Shown one piece after another: positions 24,899 to 33,907 of a DNA stretch of 64,000 bases (position 1 is the stretch's first letter; each line of letters opens with the position of its first letter). The notes under the pieces are model-generated. The model was given only the letters and a program-made list of their open reading frames with translations. It was not told the origin of the DNA and did not search any database. Source of the stretch: an uncultured Eubacterium sp. (GTDB lineage Bacteria; Bacillota; Clostridia; Oscillospirales; Acutalibacteraceae); assembly GCA_910577195.1 (NCBI GenBank), contig CAJTLP010000004.1, positions 265,364-329,363 of the forward strand, written 5' to 3'. Position numbers and translations under genes: made by a program.

Positions 24899-26716
24899 AT
24901 GAAAAGATTTTTAAGTTTGTTATTAGCGGCGGTTATGCTTGTGTGTGCATCATTCGGTACCTGTATGAGCGCCTATGCCGGAAACATTTTCGGTATTGAT
25001 GTTTCAGAGCATAACGGTGTTGTGGATTTTGTTGATGTAAAAAATGATAACAAGGAATTTGTTATGATCAGGCTTGGCTATATTTCAGGCGGCAAATGGA
25101 TGGTTGATGAAAAATTCTGGACCAATGTTGAGAATGCTTATAAGGCAAAAATGGATTTTGGTGTTTATTTTTACAGCTATGCGTGGGATACGAATGAAGC
25201 AAAGGCAGAGGCAAATTTTGTAATTGATACGCTTTCAAAGCTGATTGATAAGGGCTATGGTGAGTATTTCACATTGCCTGTTGCGTATGACCTTGAGGAT
25301 AAAATCATCTCAGACCATTTCCAGTCAGCTAAGGATAAGGGCAAGGCACAGATTACCAATAATATGGTTACCTTCTGCGATGCCATAAAGAATGCTGGCT
25401 ATGTGCCTATGGTTTATGCAAATCTGAACTGGTTTACAAATTATATTAATCTGAACACTGCCGTTTCAAAAAACTATAAGCTGTGGTATGCATATTGGCA
25501 GGAAGGTACACCTGATTTTTCAAAGCAGATTACAATCGGTAATACAGGTGTGAAAGCGGATATGTGGCAGTATATTGACGGCGAAAGTGAAGATGATAAT
25601 TTTGATAAGAATATAGCTTATAATTCAGATGATCTTGTTAAACCTCTTCCTGCTTTGACAAAGACATCTGCATCACTCTCACTCACATCCACATATTATA
25701 CAGGCTCAGTCAAAACCCCTGCCGTTACCGTTAAAAATGGTTTTGGAAAAGACCTCGTTAAAGGTACGGATTATGATGTTATCTATGATAACGGCAGAAT
25801 CAACGTTGGCAGATATGCGGTTAAAATTACATACAAGGGTATTTATAAAGGCTCACAGACACTGTATTTCAATATTATTCCTAAGGGCGTAAGCGGTATT
25901 ACGAGTGTTGCTTCCAGGCCGGAGGGCTTTGTCGTTCAGTGGGCAAAGCAGACAACACAAACAACAGGCTATGAGGTTCAGTACAGTACAAACAGTAATA
26001 TGTCAGGTGCGAAAACGATCGTTATGCCGAAGCCGGATTATTATGCAAAGACTGTAACAGGTCTCGGTGCCAATAAGACATATTACGTGCGTGTCAGAAC
26101 TTATAAGGTGACAAAATTCAACGGAGCAGATTATAAGGTTTACTCTCCTTATTGTGCAGTAAAGTCTGTTAAAACCTCAGCCTACAGAACTGCCACAGCA
26201 ACTTTGAATGTCACAGCTACCTATTATAACGGCAGTGTAAAAACGCCCGGCGTTACCGTAAAGGATAAAAGCAGCGGAAAAGTACTCAGGAACGGAACCG
26301 ACTATACAGTAAGCTATGCTTCAGGAAGAAAGTATGTAGGCAGATATGCCGTAAAGGTAACCTACAAGGGCAACTACAGAGGCAGTCAGACCCTTTATTT
26401 CAATATTATTCCGCGAGGTGTTTCAAAGATAAACAGTGTAACATCACGAAGCAGGGGCTTTGTGGTAAACTGGACAAAGCAGAGAACACAGACAACAGGC
26501 TATCAGATCCAGTATAGTACGAATAAGAATATGTCAGGTGCAAAGACAATCACAATGCCGAAGAATACGTACTATGCAAAGAAAGTAACAGGACTCAGGG
26601 GAAATACAAGATACTATGTAAGAATCAGAACCTACAAGGTGACAAAGTTCAATGGTAAGAACTACAACATTTATTCCCCTTGGTGTGCAACAAAGTATGT
26701 AACAACGAAAAGATAA
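24899..26716 (+). CDS. Secreted GH25 lysozyme with two tandem C-terminal surface-domain pairs
   Basis: 605 residues. Signal peptide 1-27 (cleavage after AYA). The GH25 domain (about 30-245) has the catalytic acidic residues in FGIDVSEHNG (Asp34) and LPVAYDLEDK; it hydrolyses peptidoglycan glycan strands. Then two copies of a 180-residue unit (about 258-435 and 437-605), each an Ig-like strand domain (TYYTGSVKTPAVTVK...YKGSQTLYFNIIP) plus an Fn3-like domain (GFVVQWAKQTTQTTGYEVQYS...YYVRVRTYKVTKFNG). The same unit ends the transglutaminase-like protein at 31876, partly identical in DNA. AAGGATG precedes the ATG. Probably repressed by the XRE protein. Confidence 0.92.
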   Translation: MKRFLSLLLAAVMLVCASFGTCMSAYAGNIFGIDVSEHNGVVDFVDVKNDNKEFVMIRLGYISGGKWMVDEKFWTNVENAYKAKMDFGVYFYSYAWDTNEAKAEANFVIDTLSKLIDKGYGEYFTLPVAYDLEDKIISDHFQSAKDKGKAQITNNMVTFCDAIKNAGYVPMVYANLNWFTNYINLNTAVSKNYKLWYAYWQEGTPDFSKQITIGNTGVKADMWQYIDGESEDDNFDKNIAYNSDDLVKPLPALTKTSASLSLTSTYYTGSVKTPAVTVKNGFGKDLVKGTDYDVIYDNGRINVGRYAVKITYKGIYKGSQTLYFNIIPKGVSGITSVASRPEGFVVQWAKQTTQTTGYEVQYSTNSNMSGAKTIVMPKPDYYAKTVTGLGANKTYYVRVRTYKVTKFNGADYKVYSPYCAVKSVKTSAYRTATATLNVTATYYNGSVKTPGVTVKDKSSGKVLRNGTDYTVSYASGRKYVGRYAVKVTYKGNYRGSQTLYFNIIPRGVSKINSVTSRSRGFVVNWTKQRTQTTGYQIQYSTNKNMSGAKTITMPKNTYYAKKVTGLRGNTRYYVRIRTYKVTKFNGKNYNIYSPWCATKYVTTKR

Positions 26717-26731
26717 ATACTGCAGAATATG

Positions 26732-26766
26732 AAAACAGCCGTAACGTTCAAAGTTACGGCTGTTTT
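26732..26766. terminator. Bidirectional terminator between GH25 and DUF4364 genes
   Basis: AAAACAGCCGTAAC (26732-26745) pairs perfectly with GTTACGGCTGTTTT (26753-26766), with T and A runs on either side. Confidence 0.9.
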
Positions 26767-27342
26767 TTAAAATATTGAATTCATAAGGTTTTCATAAATT
26801 TCAGCAGGATTCTGCAGGAATTTTTCTTTGATAACCACTGCCTGTGCCTCTGTCGGAACATAAAGTGTAAGTACCATAAAATCACTGTCAATATCACTGA
26901 CGTGAAGTGTTACCTTATAACCTTTATCGGTTTCATCAATGCTGACCTTATTTTCTTTTTTATTGATTTCAACGCTGGCCAGCTTGCAAACCATTTCAAT
27001 GCTTTTTTCGCGAATGGTAATCGGCAAATCATTTTCAACGATATCAACAAGGATTCTGCAGTCCGCAGTTATGGAAAGCGTTGAATCCTCATTTTCAATT
27101 ATATGACCTTTTTTTATCATTTTTGAAATCGCATTTGAAACCTCGAAATAATTGGCAATTTTACCTGTAACAAGTGCATCAATTATATTTTGTGCAGTTA
27201 TTTTTTTCTGACAATTGGCAAGAATATAACAGACGATTATTGTTATTGATGAGCTTGAACGAAGTCCGCCGTCCTCAACACCGGCAGTAAATGCGTCAAA
27301 TTGTAATGCAGGATTGAATTCTTTATCCAATTTATCCACCAC
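26767..27342 (-). CDS. DUF4364 family protein
   Basis: 191 residues, soluble. The N-terminal winged-helix-like part (SSITIIVCYILANCQKKITAQNIIDALVTGKIANYFEVSNAISKMIKKGHI) and C-terminal strands match the DUF4364 family common in Clostridia, thought to be MarR/PadR-like regulators; direct function is unknown. It converges on the GH25 gene and is divergent from the DUF1858 gene. GGTGG upstream of the ATG. Confidence 0.82.
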   Translation of the reverse strand: MVDKLDKEFNPALQFDAFTAGVEDGGLRSSSSITIIVCYILANCQKKITAQNIIDALVTGKIANYFEVSNAISKMIKKGHIIENEDSTLSITADCRILVDIVENDLPITIREKSIEMVCKLASVEINKKENKVSIDETDKGYKVTLHVSDIDSDFMVLTLYVPTEAQAVVIKEKFLQNPAEIYENLMNSIF

Positions 27343-27377
27343 CTTTGATTAAAAAGTATAACATATCTTTGAGCATC

Positions 27378-27406
27378 TTGCAATCAAATATTATTTGTGT
27401 TATAAA
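27378..27406 (+). promoter_or_regulatory. Promoter of the DUF1858-trmK-... operon
   Basis: TTGCAA (27378-27383), 17-base spacer, TATAAA (27401-27406). Confidence 0.6.
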
Positions 27407-27460
27407 TAATATATAAATATATATTATTAAGATTTTTAAAGATTTAAGGAGATTATTAAA

Positions 27461-27661
27461 ATGACTGAAATTACAAAAGATACAATTATCGGTGATATTC
27501 TTGACATCTGTCCGGACGCAGCGCCTCTCTTTCTTGAGATTGGTATGCATTGTCTCGGTTGTCCTGCTTCACGTGGTGAAACGGTTGAGCAGGCTTGTCT
27601 GGTTCACGGCACGGATGCTGATGAGCTTGTAAAAAAATTAAATAATTTTATGGCTGAGTAA
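27461..27661 (+). CDS. DUF1858 redox-disulfide domain protein
   Basis: 66 residues. TKDTIIGDILDICPDAAPLFLEIGMHCLGCPASRGETVEQACLVHG is the DUF1858 domain; CLGC is the conserved Cys pair, proposed to act as a redox disulfide or metal site in hybrid-cluster-type contexts. AAGGAG lies upstream. Its stop overlaps the trmK start by one base, so it heads the trmK-Nif3-rqcH-ispDF operon. Confidence 0.9.
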   Translation: MTEITKDTIIGDILDICPDAAPLFLEIGMHCLGCPASRGETVEQACLVHGTDADELVKKLNNFMAE

Positions 27662-28293
27662 TGCAGAAACTTTCAAAAAGGCTTAATGCCGTTGCGTCTT
27701 TGGTTAAACCCAGTTCTGAAATTGCGGACGTTGGGACCGATCATGGGTATATTCCTGTATTCCTGTGCGAAAGCGGTATAATAAAGAGTGCAGTGGCATC
27801 TGATATTAATGAAGGTCCTTTATCCTCCTGTGAAGCGCTTGTTAAGCAGGAGGGTCTTGAAGAAAGAATAAGTATACGCCTTTCAAACGGACTTGATGAA
27901 TTATGCAGCGATGAATTTGATACGGTAATTATTGCAGGAATGGGAGGGGAGCTTATTGCAGATATACTTTCAAGATGTGATTATATCAGCAGTAAGCATA
28001 TTATTTTAAACCCTATGACGCACCCTGAGCTTGCTCGAAAATTTCTGTATGATAATGGCTTTGAAATTGTGAATGATTTTATAGTTAAGGACGGACATCA
28101 TTATTATTCAGTATTTGATGCGGTTTATACAGGTGAGATGATTCCTAAAACAAGAGTTGATTATTTTCTCGGAAATATAAAGGATTATTCACATAAGGAA
28201 TACCTTATTCATCTGCTGAACTATCTGAAAAATAAGTCGAAATCAGGCGGAAATTATTCAGACGTTATTGCTGCAGTGGAGGAACGACTATGA
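27661..28293 (+). CDS. trmK: tRNA (adenine(22)-N1)-methyltransferase
   Basis: 210 residues. SAM-binding motif I reads EIADVGTDHGYIPVFL; motif IV region is IIAGMGGELI and LNPMTHPELARKFLYDNGF, with C-terminal helices as in TrmK. Methylates A22 of tRNA using S-adenosylmethionine. It sits directly before a Nif3-like gene, the usual Firmicutes arrangement (trmK-yqfO), which supports the call. Overlaps both neighbours by 1 to 4 bases. Confidence 0.93.
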   Translation: MQKLSKRLNAVASLVKPSSEIADVGTDHGYIPVFLCESGIIKSAVASDINEGPLSSCEALVKQEGLEERISIRLSNGLDELCSDEFDTVIIAGMGGELIADILSRCDYISSKHIILNPMTHPELARKFLYDNGFEIVNDFIVKDGHHYYSVFDAVYTGEMIPKTRVDYFLGNIKDYSHKEYLIHLLNYLKNKSKSGGNYSDVIAAVEERL

Positions 28294-29036
28294 CGACAGT
28301 TAAAAATATATATGATTACATAAATTCCATTGCACCCTTTGACACGCAGGAGGAATGGGACAATTCAGGCTTTCTTATCGGTGAATACAGAAAAGAGGTT
28401 AAAACGGTTGTCCTCAGTCTTGACGGAACAAAGGAAGCAGTTGATTTTGCTAAAAGTGTAAATGCAGATTTGCTCTTAACACATCATCCTGTTATTTTCA
28501 GCGAACTGAAAAAGCTGGAAAAGGGCTCAGCCGTATATGAGCTTGTGAACAGTGATATCGCTGTTATATCCTCACATACACCATATGATAAGGCAAAGGG
28601 CGGAATTAACGATTGTCTTGCTGAAATGCTGGAACTTGAAAACACAGAGACTCTTGATAACGGTTATCTTGTTTCAGGTGATTTGAAGCAGGAAATGAGT
28701 ATTGATGATTTTGCTCAGTTTGTGGGCGAAAAGCTTAACTCAAAGGGTCTGCGTTATACCGATACAGATAAGCTGATAAAGCGTGTATGCGTTGGCGGCG
28801 GAGCCTGTGCCGAGTATATGTGGGATGCATTTGAAAAAGCTGACTGCTTTGTCACAGGTGATTTGAAATACCACGATATGCTGGATTTAAGCGAGGCAGG
28901 CTTTGCCTGTATTTCAGCAGGACATTTTGAGACGGAAAATTTGCCTTTTTTGAATATTAAAAAACGGCTTGAAGAAATATTTACAGATGTGCAGTTTGTG
29001 ATTGCACCTGTGGAAAATGTAGTTATGGATATCTGA
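28290..29036 (+). CDS. Nif3-like dinuclear metal centre protein (YqfO/DUF34 family)
   Basis: 248 residues, the short form without the inserted YqfO domain. Metal ligands are visible: LLTHHPVIFSELKKL (His-His), SSHTPYDKAKGGINDCLAE (His, Asp), and near the C-terminus SAGHFETENLPF (His, Glu). Sometimes annotated as GTP cyclohydrolase 1 type 2, but the true activity of the family is not settled. Its start overlaps trmK by 4 bases. Confidence 0.92.
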   Translation: MTTVKNIYDYINSIAPFDTQEEWDNSGFLIGEYRKEVKTVVLSLDGTKEAVDFAKSVNADLLLTHHPVIFSELKKLEKGSAVYELVNSDIAVISSHTPYDKAKGGINDCLAEMLELENTETLDNGYLVSGDLKQEMSIDDFAQFVGEKLNSKGLRYTDTDKLIKRVCVGGGACAEYMWDAFEKADCFVTGDLKYHDMLDLSEAGFACISAGHFETENLPFLNIKKRLEEIFTDVQFVIAPVENVVMDI

Positions 29037-29038
29037 TT

Positions 29039-30715
29039 ATGGCACTTGACGGAATATTTTTACACCATTTAAAAAATGAAATATCGGATTTTGCTGTTGA
29101 CAGCCGTGTGGATAAAATTCATCAGCCGTCAAGGGATGAGCTTGTCATTACTCTGCGTTCAAGGGAGGGCAGCAGAAGGCTGCTGATTTCCTGCAATGCG
29201 GATTCAGCACGAATTCACTTTACGGATTTCCCTCCTGAAAATCCGCCTAAACCGCCTATGTTCTGCCTGCTTTTAAGAAAAAGGCTGACCGGTGCTTGGG
29301 TAACTTCAATTGTTCAGGAGGATTTGGAACGAATACTGAGAATAAATTTTTCAGGTACTGATGAGCTTGGCGACAAGGTAAGCTATTCACTGATTGTGGA
29401 AATAATGGGCAGATATTCCAATATCATTTTTGTCGATAAGGACAATAGAATCATAGATTCTGTCAAACGTATTGACGAAAATAAATCGCAGGTGCGTGAG
29501 ATTTTACCCGGTCTTACCTATACTGCACCGCCGAAACAGGATAAGCTGAATATTTTTACCTGTGATACGGATGTAATCCGTGAAAAAATCAGAAGCAGTA
29601 ATAAAGGCTTATATAAGGCGTATATGGATACGCTTAAGGGCGTATCGCCGATTGTCTGCCGTGAGCTTGAAAATGGACTTTCGGTGGATGAATTCAAGCA
29701 TCAGGCAGAAAATCCTGTGCCCACTGTGGTGATAGCAGATACGCCGAAAGACTTTTCATTTATAGATATAAAGCAATATGATCATCTTGCGGTTATCAGG
29801 CATTATGATACCTTTTCGCAGCTACTCGATTTCTTTTACTATGAAAGAGTCCGCCTTATGCGTATAAAGGCCCGCAGTGCGGATTTGTTTAAAAAGGTCA
29901 CCACACTGCAGGAGCGCGCTGTCAGAAAGGCACTTAACAGAGCACAGGAGCTCGAGGACTGTAAGGACAAGGAAACCTACAGGCTGTTCGGTGATCTGAT
30001 AAATGCAAATCAGTACAGGCTTGAAAAGGGTGCACCTTTTTACGATCTGGAAAATTACTATGATGATAATAAAATTATCCGCATTCCTGCTGATGTCACC
30101 TTAACACCGGCACAGAATGCACAGAAGTATTATAAGGAATACCGTAAAAAGCAGGTTGCCGAAACAAAGCTGTCACAGTTTATCGACGATGCAAATGCTG
30201 AGGCACAGTATTTTGAAACGGTGCTGGACGCCTTGTCTCGTGCAGAGACGGACAGTGAAATTACCGAGATTAAATCAGAGCTTTCACAGCAGGGTTATAT
30301 AAAAAAATCATCAGATAAAAGAAAAAATCAAAAGGCACTTAAACCGATGATGTTTAAGACGAGGGATGGTTTTTCCGTTCTGGTGGGCAGAAATAATATA
30401 ATGAACGACCGTCTTACACTCAAAACTGCCAGGAATTATGATACCTGGTTTCATGTTCAGGACAGTGCAGGAAGTCACGTTATATGTGAGACCTCAGGCA
30501 GGGAAATCACAGATGAGGCAATTCACGATTGTGCAGTGATTGCAGCCTATTTCAGCAAGGCACGTGAATCATCAAACGTGGCGGTTGATTATACTTTGGT
30601 TAAAAACATTAAAAAGCCGAACGGTGCAAAGCCCGGTTATGTGATTTACGATCCATACAAAACCGAATTTGCTACGCCTACTTTTGAGGAAACGGAGAGT
30701 CTGAGAGATGCGTAA
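29039..30715 (+). CDS. rqcH: Ribosome quality control protein RqcH (NFACT family)
   Basis: 558 residues. NFACT-N domain (about 1-270, ALDGIFLHHLKNEISDF...DKIHQPSRDELVITLRS), a long helical coiled-coil middle (about 280-430) and the NFACT-R domain (about 445-558) with FSVLVGRNNIMNDRLTLKTARNYDTWFHVQDSAGSHVI. RqcH recruits tRNA-Ala to stalled 50S subunits and adds Ala tails; older annotations say fibronectin-binding protein. Two bases after the Nif3 gene; overlaps ispD by 8. Confidence 0.95.
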   Translation: MALDGIFLHHLKNEISDFAVDSRVDKIHQPSRDELVITLRSREGSRRLLISCNADSARIHFTDFPPENPPKPPMFCLLLRKRLTGAWVTSIVQEDLERILRINFSGTDELGDKVSYSLIVEIMGRYSNIIFVDKDNRIIDSVKRIDENKSQVREILPGLTYTAPPKQDKLNIFTCDTDVIREKIRSSNKGLYKAYMDTLKGVSPIVCRELENGLSVDEFKHQAENPVPTVVIADTPKDFSFIDIKQYDHLAVIRHYDTFSQLLDFFYYERVRLMRIKARSADLFKKVTTLQERAVRKALNRAQELEDCKDKETYRLFGDLINANQYRLEKGAPFYDLENYYDDNKIIRIPADVTLTPAQNAQKYYKEYRKKQVAETKLSQFIDDANAEAQYFETVLDALSRAETDSEITEIKSELSQQGYIKKSSDKRKNQKALKPMMFKTRDGFSVLVGRNNIMNDRLTLKTARNYDTWFHVQDSAGSHVICETSGREITDEAIHDCAVIAAYFSKARESSNVAVDYTLVKNIKKPNGAKPGYVIYDPYKTEFATPTFEETESLRDA

Positions 30716-31391
30716 CATTGCTGTTATTTTAGGTGCCGGCAACGGTACAAGAATGAAGGCCGACAGGAGCAAGCTACTGCTTGAAATCAGCGGAAAAACT
30801 GTGCTTGAAAGAACGGTTGAAATCTTTTCAAAGGCTGACTGCATTGATGAAATTATCGTGGTTTGCCGTAAGAATGATCTTGATGATTTTGAAAAGGTCT
30901 TGTCAGACTATGAGCTTTCATACTGCTTCGGCGGAGCCACAAGGCAGGAAAGTGTTAAGAATGCGGTTGCAACAATAGAGGACGGCGAATGTGATTTAAT
31001 CGTAATCCACGATGGTGCAAGACCGCTTATAACACAAAAGGAAATAGCTGACACGGTTAATCTTGCAAAGGATAAGGGTGCAGCAGCTGTCGGAGTACCT
31101 GTTAAGGACACAATCAAGGTTGTGGATAGCGAAATGAAAATTGTTGACACGCCTGACAGGTCAGCTCTCATATCCATACGTACACCGCAGATTTTCGCCT
31201 TTGATATATATAAAGAGGCTTTGTCACTGGCCGAAAAGCAGGGTGTGGATTTTACAGACGATTGCCAGCTTGTTGAAAATCTAGGCAAGCCTGTTTATAC
31301 GGTTTGCGGTGATTATGGTAATATCAAGATTACAACGCCTGAGGATATTCCTATGGCGGAAAGTATACTTAAAATGAGAGGTGAAGTGTGA
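30708..31391 (+). CDS. ispD: 2-C-methyl-D-erythritol 4-phosphate cytidylyltransferase
   Basis: 227 residues. Nucleotidyltransferase fold with VILGAGNGTRMKADRSK (CTP loop), GGATRQESVKNAV, VIHDGARPLI and VKDTIKVV followed by RSALISIRTPQIF. Makes CDP-methylerythritol in the non-mevalonate isoprenoid pathway. The more usual A-x-GxGxRM glycine loop is here AGNGTRM. Its stop overlaps ispF by one base, so the two MEP-pathway steps are coupled. Confidence 0.94.
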   Translation: MRNIAVILGAGNGTRMKADRSKLLLEISGKTVLERTVEIFSKADCIDEIIVVCRKNDLDDFEKVLSDYELSYCFGGATRQESVKNAVATIEDGECDLIVIHDGARPLITQKEIADTVNLAKDKGAAAVGVPVKDTIKVVDSEMKIVDTPDRSALISIRTPQIFAFDIYKEALSLAEKQGVDFTDDCQLVENLGKPVYTVCGDYGNIKITTPEDIPMAESILKMRGEV

Positions 31392-31879
31392 TGAGAATCG
31401 GTCACGGATACGATGTGCATAAGCTTGTTGAAGGCAGAAAATGTATAATCGGCGGTGTGGATATACCAAGTCCTCTGGGTCTTTTAGGACACAGTGATGC
31501 TGATGTTTTGCTTCATGCTGTATCGGATGCACTTCTCGGTGCCTGTGCTATGGGAGATATCGGTCACCTTTTTCCTGATACCGATGACAAGTGGAAGGGT
31601 GCTGACAGTCTCGAACTGCTTAAAGAGGTTGTAAGACAGGTAAATGAAAAAGGGTATAAGATAGTAAATATTGATTCTACTATTCTTGCCCAGACACCAA
31701 AAATGGCACCGTATATTGTTGAAATGAGAAAAAATATTGCAATAGCCTGCAAGGTTGATACAGATTGTGTATCGGTTAAGGCAACTACCGAAGAAGGACT
31801 TGGTTTTACAGGTAACAAGCAGGGTATAGCTGCACACGCAGTCTGCCTTGTTGAAAATATAAAGGGGGAATCAAATTGA
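31391..31879 (+). CDS. ispF: 2-C-methyl-D-erythritol 2,4-cyclodiphosphate synthase
   Basis: 162 residues. RIGHGYDVHKLVEGR, GGVDIPSPLGLLGHSDADVLLHA with the zinc ligands Asp and His, FPDTDDKWKGADS and the C-terminal SVKATTEEGLGFTG are all diagnostic. Trimeric, closes CDP-ME-2-phosphate to MEcPP. AGAGGTGA precedes the ATG at 31391; the GTG one codon earlier is not needed. Overlaps the following secreted-protein gene by 4 bases. Confidence 0.95.
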   Translation: MRIGHGYDVHKLVEGRKCIIGGVDIPSPLGLLGHSDADVLLHAVSDALLGACAMGDIGHLFPDTDDKWKGADSLELLKEVVRQVNEKGYKIVNIDSTILAQTPKMAPYIVEMRKNIAIACKVDTDCVSVKATTEEGLGFTGNKQGIAAHAVCLVENIKGESN

Positions 31880-33765
31880 AAAGAGTATTTGGTTTTTTAA
31901 TGGCTGCTGTAATGCTTGTGTCAATTACAGCCGGTATTGACCTTTCGGCTTATGCAAAGACGGAGAGTGTAGGTGAAGAATATTCCTATTCCTATGTCAA
32001 TCCGTATTATGAAGGGAAAATTGCTGAAGCAGCGTTTTCTGAAGACGAGGACGATGAATCAGATGAATTCACCTGCAAAGCTCCTCTTGTTTCTGCAACG
32101 GCATATTCCGATGGAAAAGCAATTGAGGTTTTGCGTGATAAAATGGTTGCAAGGACAAAGAGCGTAACACTAAATGTTGTTACTCCGAGATCCGGTAATG
32201 ATGCTCTGCAATATATTGCAGAGCAAGCCATTTCTCAGGAACGTTCTGTATCAACAGCTGATGGTGACTATCTCAGATGGAATATGTATTCTATGCAGGG
32301 CAGAGGCAGAGTTATAAAATTAGGTGCAAAAAATGAATATCAGCTTACGTTTGAAATGGAATATCTGACGACTGCCGCACAGGAAAAAGAGATAACGAAT
32401 AAGATAAACAGTGTTCTTAAAAGCTTAAATCTCAACGGCAAATCTGATTTCAGAAAGCTGAAATTAATACATGATTTTGTATGTGAAAATGCAAAATATG
32501 ATTATGACCATTTGGATGATTATAACTATAAAGTACAGTTTTCAACCTACGGAGCTTTGATTAAAGGTGTTACGGTTTGTCAGGGTTATTCTACTTTGTT
32601 CTACAGACTTTGCAAAGAAGTAGGTATTTCCTGCCGAGTGGTTGCAGGTGGTAATCACGGTTGGAATATAGCCAAACTCGGCGGAAAATATTACTATATT
32701 GATACCACGTGGGACGATACACAGACAGACTTTTATCCTGAAAAGGAGAACAACAGCTACTGGTCAGATGATTATGTTTATGACTGGTTTATGTTGGGCT
32801 CGGAGGATTTCCTGTATCATACCTTCAGTTCTGAATACACAACGAATTATTTCAAAAGCAAATATCCGGTTTCAACAGAAAGCTATGTATGTACGCACCC
32901 TTCAACAGTGTGGGTTATTCCAAAGGATGCAAGCTGTTTAGTCGGCTTTGATAAGGATAAACACTGTGCAGAATGTGATGCTTATATCGAAACGGTTACA
33001 GTAGAGCCGGCAGAATCACATACTTATGTTGATAAGGTTGTTGCGCCGTCCTGTACTGCAAAGGGATATACAAGGCATACCTGTTCCGTATGCAATTCAA
33101 GCTATGATGATAAAATCGTTTCGGCAACAGGCCACAGCTATAAAAAGACAGTAACAAAGGCAACGGAAAAGGCAGACGGCAAGATCGTAGATGCCTGCAC
33201 AAAATGCAAGGCAGTGAAATCAACAACAGCAGTGCCGAAAATAAAGAGTGTAGCACTGTCAACAACGGCAACCTATTATAATGGAAAAGTAAAAACACCG
33301 GGAGTAACGGTGAAGGATGTTAAGGGAAGAACGCTGAGAAACGGAACAGATTATACAGTAAGCTTCGCTTCAGGAAGAAAGTATGTAGGCAGATATGCAG
33401 TAACCGTAACCTTCAAGGGAAATTACAGCGGAAAGAAAACACTGTACTTTAATATCATTCCGAGAGGTGTATCAAAGATAAACAGTGTAACATCACGAAG
33501 CAGGGGCTTTGTGGTAAACTGGACAAAGCAGAGAACACAGACAACAGGCTATCAGATCCAGTATAGTACGAATAAGAATATGTCAGGTGCAAAGACAATC
33601 ACAATGCCGAAGAATACGTACTATGCAAAGAACATAAAAGGACTTAAGGGCAATAAGAGATACTATGTAAGAATCAGAACCTACAAGGTAACAAAGTTCA
33701 ACGGAAAGAACTACAACATCTATTCCCCTTGGTGTGCGACTAAATCGGTAACGACTAAGAGATAA
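31876..33765 (+). CDS. Secreted transglutaminase-like protein with surface-domain tail
   Basis: 629 residues, TTG start behind AGGGGG. Signal peptide (about 1-26, ending LSAYA). A transglutaminase-like core has the catalytic triad Cys235 (TVCQGYS), His261 (GNHGWN) and Asp276 (YIDTTWDD). Then two Cys-rich stretches (CAECDAY..., HTCSVCNSSYDDKIVSATGHSY) of a type common in clostridial surface proteins, and one Ig-like plus Fn3-like unit (about 448-629) nearly identical to the last unit of the GH25 lysozyme. Probably crosslinks or cleaves cell-wall or host peptides; substrate unknown. Unusually, it is translationally coupled to ispF. Confidence 0.9.
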   Translation: MKRVFGFLMAAVMLVSITAGIDLSAYAKTESVGEEYSYSYVNPYYEGKIAEAAFSEDEDDESDEFTCKAPLVSATAYSDGKAIEVLRDKMVARTKSVTLNVVTPRSGNDALQYIAEQAISQERSVSTADGDYLRWNMYSMQGRGRVIKLGAKNEYQLTFEMEYLTTAAQEKEITNKINSVLKSLNLNGKSDFRKLKLIHDFVCENAKYDYDHLDDYNYKVQFSTYGALIKGVTVCQGYSTLFYRLCKEVGISCRVVAGGNHGWNIAKLGGKYYYIDTTWDDTQTDFYPEKENNSYWSDDYVYDWFMLGSEDFLYHTFSSEYTTNYFKSKYPVSTESYVCTHPSTVWVIPKDASCLVGFDKDKHCAECDAYIETVTVEPAESHTYVDKVVAPSCTAKGYTRHTCSVCNSSYDDKIVSATGHSYKKTVTKATEKADGKIVDACTKCKAVKSTTAVPKIKSVALSTTATYYNGKVKTPGVTVKDVKGRTLRNGTDYTVSFASGRKYVGRYAVTVTFKGNYSGKKTLYFNIIPRGVSKINSVTSRSRGFVVNWTKQRTQTTGYQIQYSTNKNMSGAKTITMPKNTYYAKNIKGLKGNKRYYVRIRTYKVTKFNGKNYNIYSPWCATKSVTTKR

Positions 33766-33770
33766 TAAAG

Positions 33771-33810
33771 AACGGTACAATTGATGCTTTCAATTGTACC
33801 GTTTTTTTAC
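33771..33810 (+). terminator. Terminator after the transglutaminase gene
   Basis: AACGGTACAATTGA (33771-33784) pairs perfectly with TCAATTGTACCGTT (33790-33803), followed by seven T. Confidence 0.92.
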
Positions 33811-33907
33811 TGTATATTTTGAATAATGAAAAAGTTCTTCAGCTTTTGTAACACATCCCCTTGAACTTTCATAGGATAGTTTAGAAACGGGAAAGGGGGT
33901 TGCGATT

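Noticed and set aside
30781..30978. Plus-strand alternative frame inside ispD
   Set aside because: Out of frame with a well-supported gene and without ribosome site or motif.
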